Origin: Oehlia diaphana
Lineage: Eukaryota; Glomeromycota; Glomeromycetes; Glomerales; Glomeraceae
Length of the DNA: 30,610 nt
Direction: 5' to 3'
Assembly (NCBI GenBank): GCA_003833135.1
Contig: QZLH01001156.1
Coordinates: 1-30,610, forward strand
Shown piece by piece: positions 9,304-20,157 of the stretch (the first letter of the stretch is position 1; each line of letters starts with the position of its first letter). The translations under genes and the position numbers were made by a program. Below the pieces are notes generated by a model. That model had not been told where the DNA came from, did no database searches, and worked only from the letters and a program-made list of their open reading frames with translations.

Positions 9304-10807
9304 GTTACGATTTTTTTTCAAAATGACAATGTTTGTAATTTGGAGTTAATTAAAAAAAGATTTCAAATATGATTTGCAATTTTATGCGGAAAAATTTATT
9401 ATTCTGCTGATGTATGTCCAAATACTATATAATATAGTAATTTCCATCTAATTTGATTTTTATAATGTGATAAATTTGATTCATTTGATATATTGAACCA
9501 AGTCAGGTGAAGCTTGGATCCCCGAATTGAATAATTTATTCACGTGATGTCAGGTTGGTAGTTTTTCAATTTTCTAAGCAAATTAGTTCAATTAATTGGA
9601 AAATTTTATTTCATTATTACATTCACGAAAAATTTCTTTAATTAACACTTGTTTAAGTGACATATCTATCGACAACCACTTTTTTTTTAAAAAAATAAAC
9701 CTTGAATGATTTTTCTTTAAATCAACAAGTTTTGATATCTTACCAAAGTTAATAATAAATGATGCAACTTTTATCGACATATTCTACTGATAAAAAATAT
9801 ATTTAACAAGTGATTCCAAGATGAATTTTGTGGAAAGATGAAAATGTTCAGATACGATATGAGTATATTGGCCATCAATTAATAGAGACTCATGAACAAA
9901 GTTTATTTATACCTTCTCGTGTTTCCATCACTTCTTTCCAATATGAAGTTAATGAAATTATATTTAATTTTTATATTGTTATTAAATCTACACGAATCTG
10001 TTAAAATTATTATAATATTATAATATTAAATAAATAATATCGATACTGCTGTTTTCTTCAGCTAAAGAATTCATACCAATCAAACAATCTTACTTCAGTT
10101 GAATCCATTGGTGACTTATTTCGAACAATCATTTCTGAAGCTTGTATATTATCAATCTGACCGGACTTTACACAATTTATTGTTCAAATTTTCATGAAAA
10201 GCCGATTATTTTAAAGAAAACCCCTTTCGGGCAATGCACTGTAACAAAAGTCGGTGACGAATTTTGTAAATAATTGCTATTTCCTTTTTAGCAATAATTT
10301 TTTTATACTCTTTGTTCGTCATAATGACTTGATTCTTTTGTTTAGTTAAACTCCGTATTTTAGTTGACTGGTTTTATTTCGCATGAGAGTATAAAAACAA
10401 TTATTTAATGCAATATGGGCAATTGTTCAGCGTAAATGCCAATTACATCATGTTAATTATGCGGAAATGATGTTTTGATTTTTGTTACACGAAAGTGAAA
10501 GTTCTGGAATACAGATACAATAACAAAAAAAAAATTAGTAACGAAGGGCGCAAAAATTAGGATTTATACTACCATATTTATGGTAAATCACATGTTTTAT
10601 TATCCCCCCCTGATTTTTTACAAAGACGGTTAGTTATAAAAGGAGGGAGCTGCGGAAATCCATGGCATTATGATCGGCAAACAATTATGCAATCCATTAA
10701 TGCTTGCGTAACATACACAAAATATAAATACTTATTATTTCTGCAGACATAAAAAATTTTATTTAATTTTCGTCTCTTTTATTCGTAAACGATTTTTAAA
10801 AATTATA
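9304..10807. other. Divergent intergenic region
   Basis: Lies between the minus-strand gene starting at 9303 and the plus-strand gene starting at 10808, so it should hold both promoters. A T9-A7 palindrome is at 9680-9695. A 62-aa minus-strand frame (9592-9780, true ATG) is Lys/Ile/Phe-rich, runs through that A/T tract and has no recognisable features; I do not call it a gene. A TATA-like TTATAAAAGG occurs near 10634 and AAATATAAATA near 10720. Confidence 0.35.
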
Positions 10808-11495
10808 ATGTCACAAACTCCAAGTTCAAATGCTGGTCTGCATGATATAATTATGGAAGAATCTCCTCCTGCGTATACACCATATCCAAATTCAGGAGAG
10901 CAGTCAATGGCATTTGGCCCAAATCGACCTTTTGGTAATAATGAAACACAAAATACTCCTCAACAGCAACAGAATAATTATCAAACAACTTCAAACCAGA
11001 ATACATATCAACCACAATTTCATCAACCACAATTCCATCAACCACAATTCCATCAACCACAATTTCATCAACCACCATTACATCAACCACTTTTACAAAA
11101 TTATAACCCTCAATATCATGGTTATAATAATAATTTAGCTCATGGGGTTACAAGACCTATTAATACTGCTATTCCTATCAATACTCAAGTTATTACAACA
11201 CCTTTTCGTTATATAACAAATCAAATCAATCAATTTGTTTCAACAAGAGTTAATAACGATTTTGTACAAATGGTACGTCCACAAAATAATGTAATATATG
11301 TAAAGCCCGGTGATTCTTCAATTGGAGGATTTTTATGTCCAAAATGTCAAGGTAAAAATTTATACAAAGCTTATAACAAATTTAAAATGTTTTCACAAAT
11401 ATTTAACCAGTTTTATCTTTTATTTAGGATTAGGAAAATTAAGCAATAAGCAATTATGTAATAAATGTCAGGGTATTGGAAGACTTTTCAATTAA
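10808..11495 (+). CDS. PPxY and Q-rich protein with a DnaJ-type CxxCxGxG pair, 203 aa
   Basis: Two exons, 10808-11351 and 11428-11495, with a 76-nt intron (GTAAAA..TTTAG) in phase 1; the frame running on to 11449 is intron read-through. The N-terminus has E-S-P-P-A-Y-T-P-Y-P, a PPxY motif of the type bound by WW domains of NEDD4-family ubiquitin ligases. Residues ~55-110 are Q/N/P-rich and include a coding 15-bp repeat (HQPQF). A conserved-looking stretch V-K-P-G-D-S-S-I-G-G-F leads into C-P-K-C-Q-G-L-G and, after exon 2 begins, C-N-K-C-Q-G-I-G-R. The splice creates the first complete C-x-x-C-x-G-x-G motif and adds the second. Two such motifs can bind one zinc, as in the DnaJ central domain, but there is no J domain. 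From memory, Glomeromycotina have many small proteins of this plan; cellular role unknown. Confidence 0.8.
11009..11098 (+). repeat. In-frame 15-bp coding repeat (HQPQF)
   Basis: Four near-perfect 15-mers CAACCACAATTTCAT / CAACCACAATTCCAT followed by two degenerate ones (CAACCACCATTACAT, CAACCACTTTTACAA). Differences are mostly synonymous T/C changes. The unit length is a multiple of three, so copy-number change keeps the frame. Confidence 0.9.
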
Positions 11496-13534
11496 AAGTT
11501 CTCTTTTCATGTAAGAGTAAGAGTTTTATAGATATTTTGTATACAGAATTTTACTGTGCTTTATCTACTATAAAAAATATTTATTTTTATTTAATACATT
11601 CATATTTTTTTTTTATTTTTTTCTAGAATATTCTTGATTTTTTCATTTTTAATCAGTAGTTAACAAATATTACAAACAATCATATTTTTTTTTTTTTTTT
11701 TATAGAATAAAAATGAAATCAAACAATTTATATAGTATTATTATTTCATTGGCCAATTTATTTTCGTATTTTTATTAATGGGAAAAGAAAAGCGACGTGT
11801 TCAGAGTTCACGGATGAAGATATCGATAATCCCAAATCCTATTAGAAAAAGATTTTTGTTAATTTATTATTTATTTAATTTATCGTGAGTAAAGGTGTGA
11901 AGATTGAGATTATTGTGTAATATATCACTCATTGAACTTTTTTTCACACACAACTTCAATCTTATGTAACCAATATACAATTTTTTCAAATTAATACCAA
12001 CTTGATCACGTATGTTGAGCTATATTAGCATCAAGAGTTTAATCAATTCACAAAACTTTTTCATAACCCCATCAGCAATAGAGTAAGTTAACATAATGAC
12101 AAAAAACCGCTCCATCCATCATAACTATTACCAATATTACAGCATCCCGCGAATAAATTTGTGAGATCAAATCATATACGAGATCTAGTAAATTTACTTT
12201 GAAAAAATTTAATTGATATGTAATGATATTAAAAGTTTTCTTTAATATTCCAATTTTATTAGTAAAATTCAAGACGAATCTATGCGGAATCATACCTACG
12301 TTATTGAATTATACTGTATATTTCATGATGCTACGCATTATATTTTAAGTGTAAAGGTTTGTGAGTTGTGGCATCTTTTTTTCTAAAGATTATGCACAAG
12401 TTTCAAAGTATTCCTTTTAATCGTTTAACTTGAAAATGCAAATAAAAAATCACGGCCATGGATATAAAGGAGGATATTCACATAAATAGATAATGTCCTA
12501 CTGATATTTTTTAGATAAATTATTATTGCAGATATATCACATATTGATTTAATAATAAGCTAATAAATAAGCATGGGTATGGTGGTTAAAATATTTGATA
12601 TTTCAACCCCCTACCCAATAACTACCGTAAATAGTGAAAATATGCATCCCCTGAAAATAAGAACCCCTATCACTATAAACTAAAATAAGAACCCAATAAT
12701 AAGCATCCCTTAATGATATGCAAATTTACCGATACATGAAAAAATATAAATTCAAATGACATAAATTTAGATTTAAAATATTTGTTTATTATGAATGTAC
12801 GCAAAATCTCTTTTATTGGTCATTATGTTAAAAAAAATTTTTTAAAAAACGTAAAATGTTAAGCATATCAAATTTACCGATCTCATGACTACAAAAGCGT
12901 GGCGCTTATTTCCAATTTTAGATTGATAATAATTTTTATATTATATATCACATATCAGGATAATTGGGATTGTTTTACTATTTATGCGTACAAATCTTCA
13001 GTCAAATATAAAATATTAAAATCCCTTTACGCCGTAATCCGAAACTTTGGTACGTATATATTTAATACTTAAGTAATCATTATAAAAATAATTGGTTAGT
13101 TTGGCCCTTTTTTAACAATATTTTACCCGTTAAATGAGTATTGTACATGCGTAGCTTTTTACATTTTTACACATTAATCAATCACTTATAAAGAAAGTAT
13201 TACACGTAACTTTTTACATAATATGTAGTTCCCTTTGGCTTTATTTAATCGAATTTGGAATAATTCACAAAAATTTTCATATCAATCGTGATTGTAAAAC
13301 TTTCTTTTTGACAAAACGTACAGTAGGTTTCGGATATTGTCGGGAAATAACATAATTTCATTGTTTGTGTAATCTTGTAATCTTAGTGTAATAAACAATA
13401 CTAACTTAAAGGCTGAAGGTTGGAGTTGTTTATAAAAAGGATAAAAAAAGCTTAAAAATTTGAAACTTCCGCCCTATTAAAAAGAAAAACAAATAATATA
13501 AAATAAACCCTATTTTAATACGCTATAACCATTT
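11496..13534. other. Intergenic stretch with direct repeats
   Basis: No convincing gene. The 73-aa minus-strand frame at 12072-12293 starts with ATG but is hydrophobic and featureless. A copy of the dispersed repeat lies at about 12499-12622. Short direct repeats: AAAATAAGAACCC near 12655 and 12683, AATAAGCATCCC near 12700, and CAAATTTACCGAT near 12721 and 12870. A small hairpin AAGCG-TGG-CGCTT is near 12896. Confidence 0.4.
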
Positions 13535-14081
13535 TAAAATGTCTTTCCTGGTGATAATAATCATGAATCTAATTCTGTATATTTTATTACGAAAACGTAC
13601 CTACTAACGACTACAATGTTGATGAACAACCATCCGTTGCGCAATATTATCAAAAATCTTCGCAACATGAACGTATTCAACCAAATGATATACCCACATC
13701 AACCATAACACCCGCGTAACCATATAATGCTAGTGCGGAAATTCTTATTCCAAAAATTTCTAGGAGAATTGATTCCTCTCAAATCAAATTCTTAAGATCG
13801 AATTGGAAATTGTTATTAAATTACAAAATGATCAAAATCAACAAAAGGCTCAAAATGTTCATTCTTCGGCTTTGCCGAAAAATCGTACAAATAGAATGAA
13901 TCCTTATCGGAAACCGACTGAACAGAATTTTAGAAATAAGAACAGTAGTACCCATTCTTACTCTTCCTCATCAGTACCACAACTAAATAGAAGTTCTGCT
14001 ATTTATATGCAGAATATCGATAATAATCGTGCACCTCATTCTCAATTTCAACCAAATGAAGATTTGAACGAATATTTTTAG
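13535..14081 (+). pseudogene. Broken Q/N/S-rich gene remnant
   Basis: From about 13612 one frame reads coding-like sequence rich in Gln, Ser and Pro (N-V-D-E-Q-P-S-V-A-Q-Y-Y-Q-K-S-S-Q), meets a TAA in P-A-stop near 13718, and continues as Y-N-A-S-A-E-I-L-I-P-K-I-S-R-R-I-D. Near 13775-13790 coding character moves to another frame (I-K-L-Q-N-D-Q-N-Q-Q) and then runs open to TAG at 14081, ending N-E-D-L-N-E-Y-F. The apparent start at 13803 is a TTG. At least one stop and one shift break the gene unless unusual splicing is involved; a TACTAAC branch-point-like sequence near 13599 leaves that open. The disordered composition would suit a regulatory protein, but no domain is recognisable. Confidence 0.45.
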
Positions 14082-15795
14082 CAATAATTATAATAATACC
14101 TTTTACGATTAAAATATAAAATAAAATATATACTGTATCTTATCGACCTTATCGTATTTTTTTATGAACTTTGAATATATTATATATCATCTTTTTTATC
14201 ATAATAAAGTTATCGTATATATAAAAAATTGTTTTCGTTTTTTTAGTGTTGCATTATGAGAGGTTAATTTGGTTTCATATTATAAAATTAAATTTCCCAT
14301 TGGGCCAAAACTATGTTAACAAGTTAGAGTATTGTTTTTCTTGAGTTGATTTTAAAAATATTAACAAATGAAGCGTTTTTTGCACAATTTTCCACGTGAG
14401 AAGTTTACTAACCATCTTCGATTATTTTAGATAGATAGTAAGGCAGAGTCAATACTGTAGTTTTTTAAGCTTGTAACACGATTTTAATATTGTATGAATT
14501 TTAAAACCTAAATTTTACAATAAAAAAAAAACCCTTGCTTGTTGCTTCCTTAGGAATCAATGTGATAAAGGAACTAATAAATGGGTTCAACTGGTGCTGC
14601 AAGCTTGTTATGGTGTCGGAGCCGGTTACATTACATTGAATTTTGAGTATTATACATATTATAGAGAGTATATATATTCTGTAATAAGTTAAAAAGTTCT
14701 TTTTTGATTTTTTTTTTTTAAAAAAAAAAGTTATTTATTTTCATAATTATCCCATTACTAAGTTTTGCCTTTCTTCTGTCTCTCAGATCTGAATTTTATT
14801 TTTAAATATCACAACATTTTAAAAATTGTATCCAAGCCATAATTTTATCGATATTATTTAGTTTATGGATAAATCACTATTATAAATTATATAAATTTTC
14901 AGTTTTTTATGAATCCCTTGAAAAAACTTACAATAAAGTGCCATGTGTAATTGCTTATATAGGTAATAGGTTTTTGTGAATATCTATTTTCATTGAATCT
15001 ATTTTTTTTTTAATAAAAAAAATCTTTAAAAGAATAAGGAAGGGAAAGTTAGCCAATCAATCTTTTTACAGATCTCGATACAAGAGCCCTTTCTAGGAAC
15101 TTATTATGGAACTTCAGATTTAATTTTATATAGCCAATGGTCCCAAAAGTTAACAGTCTCGTGCAATCATGTAGAACCGCAATTTTTTTTACGGTCTTGA
15201 TGATCATGTAAACCAACAGAGGTTTGTCTATATATTGCACTACTAGAGGAAAAAGTACATTAAAACATCAGTTATATACAGTCTTAGTATGTTATGTGAT
15301 TTTAATATAATTGGTAGTAGAAAGTCTACGATACAAATTGACTTTCCTTTATAAAATTAATAATATATGGTTCAAATTACTAAAACATAACTTCAATTTA
15401 TGAGTTATCATATATCCTTGAAATTAAGTAATAAATGAAATGTACAAATTTACCAAGTAAGTAACTACACACTAAACTAAATAAGTTAACCCTTATATAA
15501 TCTCCTTTCGTTAAAAGAAATTTTTAGTATATTAATATCCTAGAACTATTTTAAAGGCATGTTAAATAGAATATTTTGAAGTTTTTTTTTTGTCATTTTC
15601 ATTGGTTATATATTATTGGATGGGGGAGTAGTTATATCGGTCACAGGACTGAATGATTGGATAAAAATAGGCCACGTAGTGATATTAATTTCATTTTTAT
15701 GCTATTTTCAATCTACTTTATAAGGCATGTAATATAAGAGCTTACTCTCTTCCTAGGTAAGATATATTCATATATAATTCCTTATATAGAATATA
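14082..15795. other. Intergenic stretch without recognisable genes
   Basis: Nothing gene-like. A T12-A10 palindrome is at 14708-14729. The minus-strand frame at 15049-15240 begins with GTG and has no features supporting it. Confidence 0.4.
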
Positions 15796-16207
15796 GAGGT
15801 CGTCTAAAGCGGGGGCAAATCATGTGATTCAGTGTAATTTTAATTAGATTAATTTTTTATAAAGAAAGATTAATAGAAACTTTAAAATCATAATATAAGC
15901 GAATTTTTATCTGCTTTGCAAGTTTACTTAAGGAAAAAAAAGTGGATTTTGAATATTGTTTTTGACTTTACATATGAATGAACGAAACTTTGCCGATCAT
16001 ATCCAAAAATGGATAACAAAATTGAAAAAGTCAATAAATCAAAAACAGCATTTAAAACCCTACTCTGCGCTCTAAGTAAACTTGCAGAGCAGGCAAAAAT
16101 GTATTTAGGATGTGTGTTTAGGATGGTTGAATATATGATAAAAAGTTTTATTTTATGAAAACAATTTTTTCCGAAGTCACGTGATTTGCCCCGCTTTAGA
16201 CGACCTC
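15796..16207. mobile_element. Fold-back inverted-repeat element (MITE-like), about 412 bp
   Basis: The left end GAGGTCGTCTAAAGCGGGGG..CAAATCATGTGAT and the right end, reverse-complemented, GAGGTCGTCTAAAGCGGGG..CAAATCACGTGA form inverted repeats of about 35 bp with few differences. Inside, CTGCTTTGCAAGTTTACTTA (about 15912) is the reverse complement, with one mismatch, of TAAGTAAACTTGCAGAGCAG (about 16073), so the element could fold into a long interrupted hairpin. There is no coding capacity. CTTATATAG lies close outside both ends (15781-15789 and 16208-16216) but the left copy is separated from the repeat by about six bases, so the target-site duplication and the superfamily are unsettled. 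Confidence 0.75.
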
Positions 16208-17406
16208 CTTATATAGTATTGTATGTAACCTAAGATCTTTAGTTACCCCCCTAAAATATTAGGTAATAGCTGACAGCACCCTAAGCTTTATTTAAACTTT
16301 TCCTATAAAAATTTTCATTTGCACCATTTTTTTACTCCACCTTATATAATCATGCATTATTGTTATGCTTAATAAAATATCGGTCTATGAAAATCTGCAT
16401 GATCCTATTCGGGAACCAAATTTATTCCCCGAAATGATACGAATTTTTTATTGGCCGATTTATTAGGATATTTTTTGTTAACGGCTAAATATCAAATACT
16501 GTTTATTTGCAATATAGACTATAAAATCAAACTTTATATTTTTTACATCTTACTATTTCAATTACCCGGATAATGCACCAATATCTATAAATATGTGTAC
16601 GGAGTTAGAGAGCAATTTCATATAAAAGATCATCAATATTTGTTTATTACAGACCATGATAATACTAGTCTTAATTAGCAATAAATTGGGAAATTTTGTT
16701 TGTTTTTGGTGTAAATTAACTTTAAATTCTCATTCATATTTTTCAATTTATGAAGTAGTACGATTTAAAAAGAGTTAAATTTTTATATTATACCCAGTAT
16801 GTTACTGCATAAGACATTGTTTACTAATTTAAATAATGAGATTAGCTATATTCGTGCAACACTAATCCACTACTCCTGAGTCATGAATAGGGGACTTGCA
16901 TAATTGCTGTGTAACAATACAAATAATATCAATTAGTAATCAAAACCATTATCTTTCACATCGATTACGCAATTTTCTTTTTTTTTTATTTCGAACGTTT
17001 AAGTCGTACACTTATAAATTAAATAAGGTAAGGTGCACATATTGTATTTTTAAGAATATTTATTGCATGAGATCAATTTTAAAATTGGTTAATCGGCAAT
17101 AAACAACCCCATTTGTCACTCTTTGATGTTCGCTATTGTTTAAGCAATCATTCATAATTCATTAAAGGTTGCATAAGATAAAATGTCGTCAATCTCTTAC
17201 CGTTTGTCCTATTAATGTCAAATGCGATAATTTGTTACAAATCCATTGATCAAATGTTTGCCATTTATTGTAAATGACAATGAATACGCTACCGTGTTCA
17301 CATCGATTTTAAATAAGTACTAAAAAAAAGTATATATATTGTAAGTAATTCCTTGGAACTAAAAATCATCTTTTTATTTTTTTTAAAAAAAAAATTATAT
17401 CGCGTC
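16208..17406. other. Upstream region of kinase array
   Basis: Holds the third copy of the dispersed repeat (about 16460-16570). The plus frame at 16896-17102 is not convincing. Just before the first kinase, AAAAAAAAGTATATATATTG (17323-17342) matches AAAAAAAAGTATATATTTAC upstream of the second kinase (about 20008), and a T8-A10 palindrome (17377-17394) sits immediately before the start codon. Confidence 0.4.
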
Positions 17407-19363
17407 ATGGATAACCCTTTAGATGATCTAAAACCAAACCTCAAGAAATGCTTTTATTGCTTTTATTGCAAAAAAAAAAATCCTTCAGATGAAAGCCATA
17501 AAATTCGTTATAAATGTAGCTGTGACAGTTGTAGCAACAATAAAGAACTTGCAAATCATGAAGTTATTTTGATTTGTAATAAATGTTACAATGCAAAAAC
17601 ACAATTTACACCAAGTGGAAATGGAGTTATTGATGAATTTATAATGGAAACATTAGATAAAATGCATGGGGAAATGGAATTTGTTTCTTATAATAAATTC
17701 AAAGATTTAGAATTCATTGCCGAAGGAGGATTTAGTAAAATTTATAAAGCAACTTGGGAGGATGGTCCAATAACCAGCTGGAATCCTAAAAAATTTAAAT
17801 ATAATCGTCAAGCTAATAAGACAATCGCCCTCAAGGAACTTAATAATTCCAAAGATATCAATTCTAAAGAGTTAAATGAGGTACAGAATCTTATACTATT
17901 TGTTATTAAAAATATAATAATTAAATACTTTTTTTTTCTTTTAGATCAAGATATTTCATAGGTTGTGTAATTATAATACTATTTGGAAACGTGATTACAA
18001 TAAATACATTAATAAATATTATGGAATTACTCAACATCCTGAGTCCGAAAATTATATGATAATTATGAATTATTGTGAATCAGGAGATCTTACAAATTAT
18101 ATAGCTAAAGATTTTTTTAACATAAAATGGTATAATAAGTTACACAAGTTATGTGATATTATATCTGGACTTAAAAAAATACACTACGCAGATATTATTC
18201 ATCAAGATTATCATAGTGGAAATATCTTTATGACAGCAAATACTCCAATGATAGGTGATTTAGGATTAAGTAAATCTGCGATTGAATCAGTAAATGATGA
18301 GAATAATGAAGTTTATGGCATCATTCCTTATATTGCTCCAGAGATTTTTCAAGAACAAAAATATACTAAAGCGTCAGATGTATATAGTTTTGGTATGATT
18401 ATGTGGGAATTAATGACAGGTAGAAGACCATTTTGGGATAGAAGTCATGATACAGATCTTATAATTGAAATATGTGACGGTCTTCGTCCTCCGATTATTA
18501 CAAACGCACCTGAAGGTTATATTAAATTAATGAAAAAATGTTGGCATTCTGATCCAACTAAAAGACCAACGGCTAAAAGTTTATATAGTAAAATTTATGC
18601 TATTTTGGGAAGGGAATGGAAATATAGATATATTCCAACTAAAATAATAGAATCGCCAGATATTGGACCTATAACAACAACAATGAATCCAAATGCTATC
18701 TATAAAAGTAGACCTTTAAGTACAATGATAAAATCTGCAGAAAATACAATAAATACTAAAAAAATTGGTACGATTATTTCATAATATGTTGTTGATTTTG
18801 CATTGTTACTAATGACTAACATAATTTTGCATTTATTTTTTTTTAAAAAAAAAGACAAAGATAAAAGAAAGTTTGATGAATTTTTCGAAAATAACGAAGA
18901 AAATGATGAGAATGGTAAAACAAATTTTATTTTATAATAATTTCATCATATTATAATTATATGTTAATTAACCATTTGTTTTTTTTAAAAAAAAAAAAAA
19001 TATTATAGATAAAACCCCTAAAAAATTATGCGTATATGAAAACCATGGTAAGTATTTAAGTTTATTTAGAGTTTATTTTGTTTTATTATTAAATATAATT
19101 CAATTAAATTTATATTGTTCCCTTTGGTCTTTTATCTGGATTAGAGTTCCAGCATTCTTTCATCAATTCAATATCACTAGATTATTTGACAAAAGAATTT
19201 CGATTTGATATTAGCAATGATATTAATAAAATTAATAAAATTGTTTATAATGGTAAGTAAATAGATATCGATTATCTAACAATGGCAATAGTAATTTTTA
19301 AACTTAATTTTATTCATAAATATAGGTTTATATATTTCAAGAGAGATCAAATTTGATATTTAA
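17407..19363 (+). CDS. TKL-type protein kinase A with Cys-rich N-terminus, 501 aa
   Basis: Six exons: 17407-17880, 17945-18767, 18855-18914, 19009-19047, 19181-19252, 19326-19363; first intron phase 0, the rest phase 1, closing on TAA (502 codons). ATG 17407 is the first true Met; the frame upstream has only a TTG. Residues 15-60 carry C-x2-C-x2-C, C-x-C-x2-C and C-x2-C, a possible zinc-binding region, then T-P-S-G-N. Kinase domain about 92-400: Gly loop A-E-G-G-F-S-K-I-Y, ATP lysine K143 (A-L-K-E), likely alpha-C Glu 158, catalytic loop H-Q-D-Y-H-S-G-N with D246, D-L-G with D263, A-P-E at 289-291. All essential residues are present, so it is probably active. The tail is assembled from four short exons holding two Y-x-[TS]-[KR]-E-x-x-F-D-I motifs. 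An alternative acceptor at 19144 would add 12 residues to the fifth exon. First member of a three-gene array; substrate unknown. Confidence 0.85.
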
Positions 19364-20157
19364 GTTTTTAAATTCGGAGGTATATTAATATATTAAAAAA
19401 TTTTGGCTTGCATTCTACGTGTAGTTTTAGCGATAAAAATTGTAAAATCATTTATTTTGCGGGAGATGAACAATACCAAAATTAAACTAATAACTACAAT
19501 ATCAGTTGAGCCCAATTCCTAAAGATCTTGAATTTCAACATACTATAAATTTTCAAACGGCAATAATTTAACATAATGTTCAGACGTATTTTGGACAATA
19601 TTAAATCATAGTAATCATTGATTTTGTATTTCTGTAGTGTATCACGATTTAAACATTTTTGTAAAATATTTTAAATATAGTATCTCAAATATGTTTGTTG
19701 ACTATCGCCCAAGTAACTTTATTTCTTTCATATTTTTGAACCTAAAATAATGAAAAAATCCCGTTTCCTATGATGTGCTTATAAAATCATCTTGTTACAA
19801 ATACGTCCATTATAAAGTCAATGATGGCGTATTAGTTTACGATTGGTACGGGAAGTGGTTTTCTTAGAAGCGGACTTCATGTAACAATTGTAGCATGCAC
19901 TATGCATGATGTTGATCTGAATCACTTTGTGAACAGAATTCCCGAATTCCATAATAGAAATCTAGTATTTTTTATTTACGGAATTCATTCTGTAGTAAAA
20001 TATCAAAAAAAAGTATATATTTACTGTACGTACTATATACAGTATGTATGTGTGCTTTAAAATTTAATTTCACATTGTAGAACAATCAATAAACTATAAA
20101 TAACACTCAATTAACGAAAAACGCATTTAGGCCAAATCATAATCGAAGAAAAAAAAA
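19364..20157. promoter_or_regulatory. Kinase A-B intergenic, conserved with B-C intergenic
   Basis: Several blocks recur in the same order between kinases B and C: TGATGTGC..TAAAATCATCT (19770 / 21898), GGGAAGTG (19849 / 22022), GATCTGAA (19915 / 22074), CCGAATTC (19942 / 22084) and GTATTTTTTATTTACGGA (19965 / 22120, the second with a longer T run). This is either residual similarity of a tandem duplication or a retained shared promoter. No gene is present. Confidence 0.5.

Noticed and set aside
9592..9780. 62-codon minus-strand frame and possible intron ending in T7-A9-G
   Set aside because: Splicing at the T-A palindrome puts the rest out of frame with an early stop, so the acceptor idea fails here; the unspliced frame is low-complexity.
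10851..11138. Frames antisense to and in another frame of the Q-rich gene
   Set aside because: They are shadows of the 15-bp repeat (V-D-E-I-V and I-N-H-N patterns) and disappear outside it.
12072..12293. 73-codon minus-strand frame with a true ATG
   Set aside because: Hydrophobic, no recognisable motif, no supporting splice partners; not enough to call a gene.
15049..15240. 63-codon minus-strand frame
   Set aside because: Starts with GTG in a eukaryotic context and shows no coding features.
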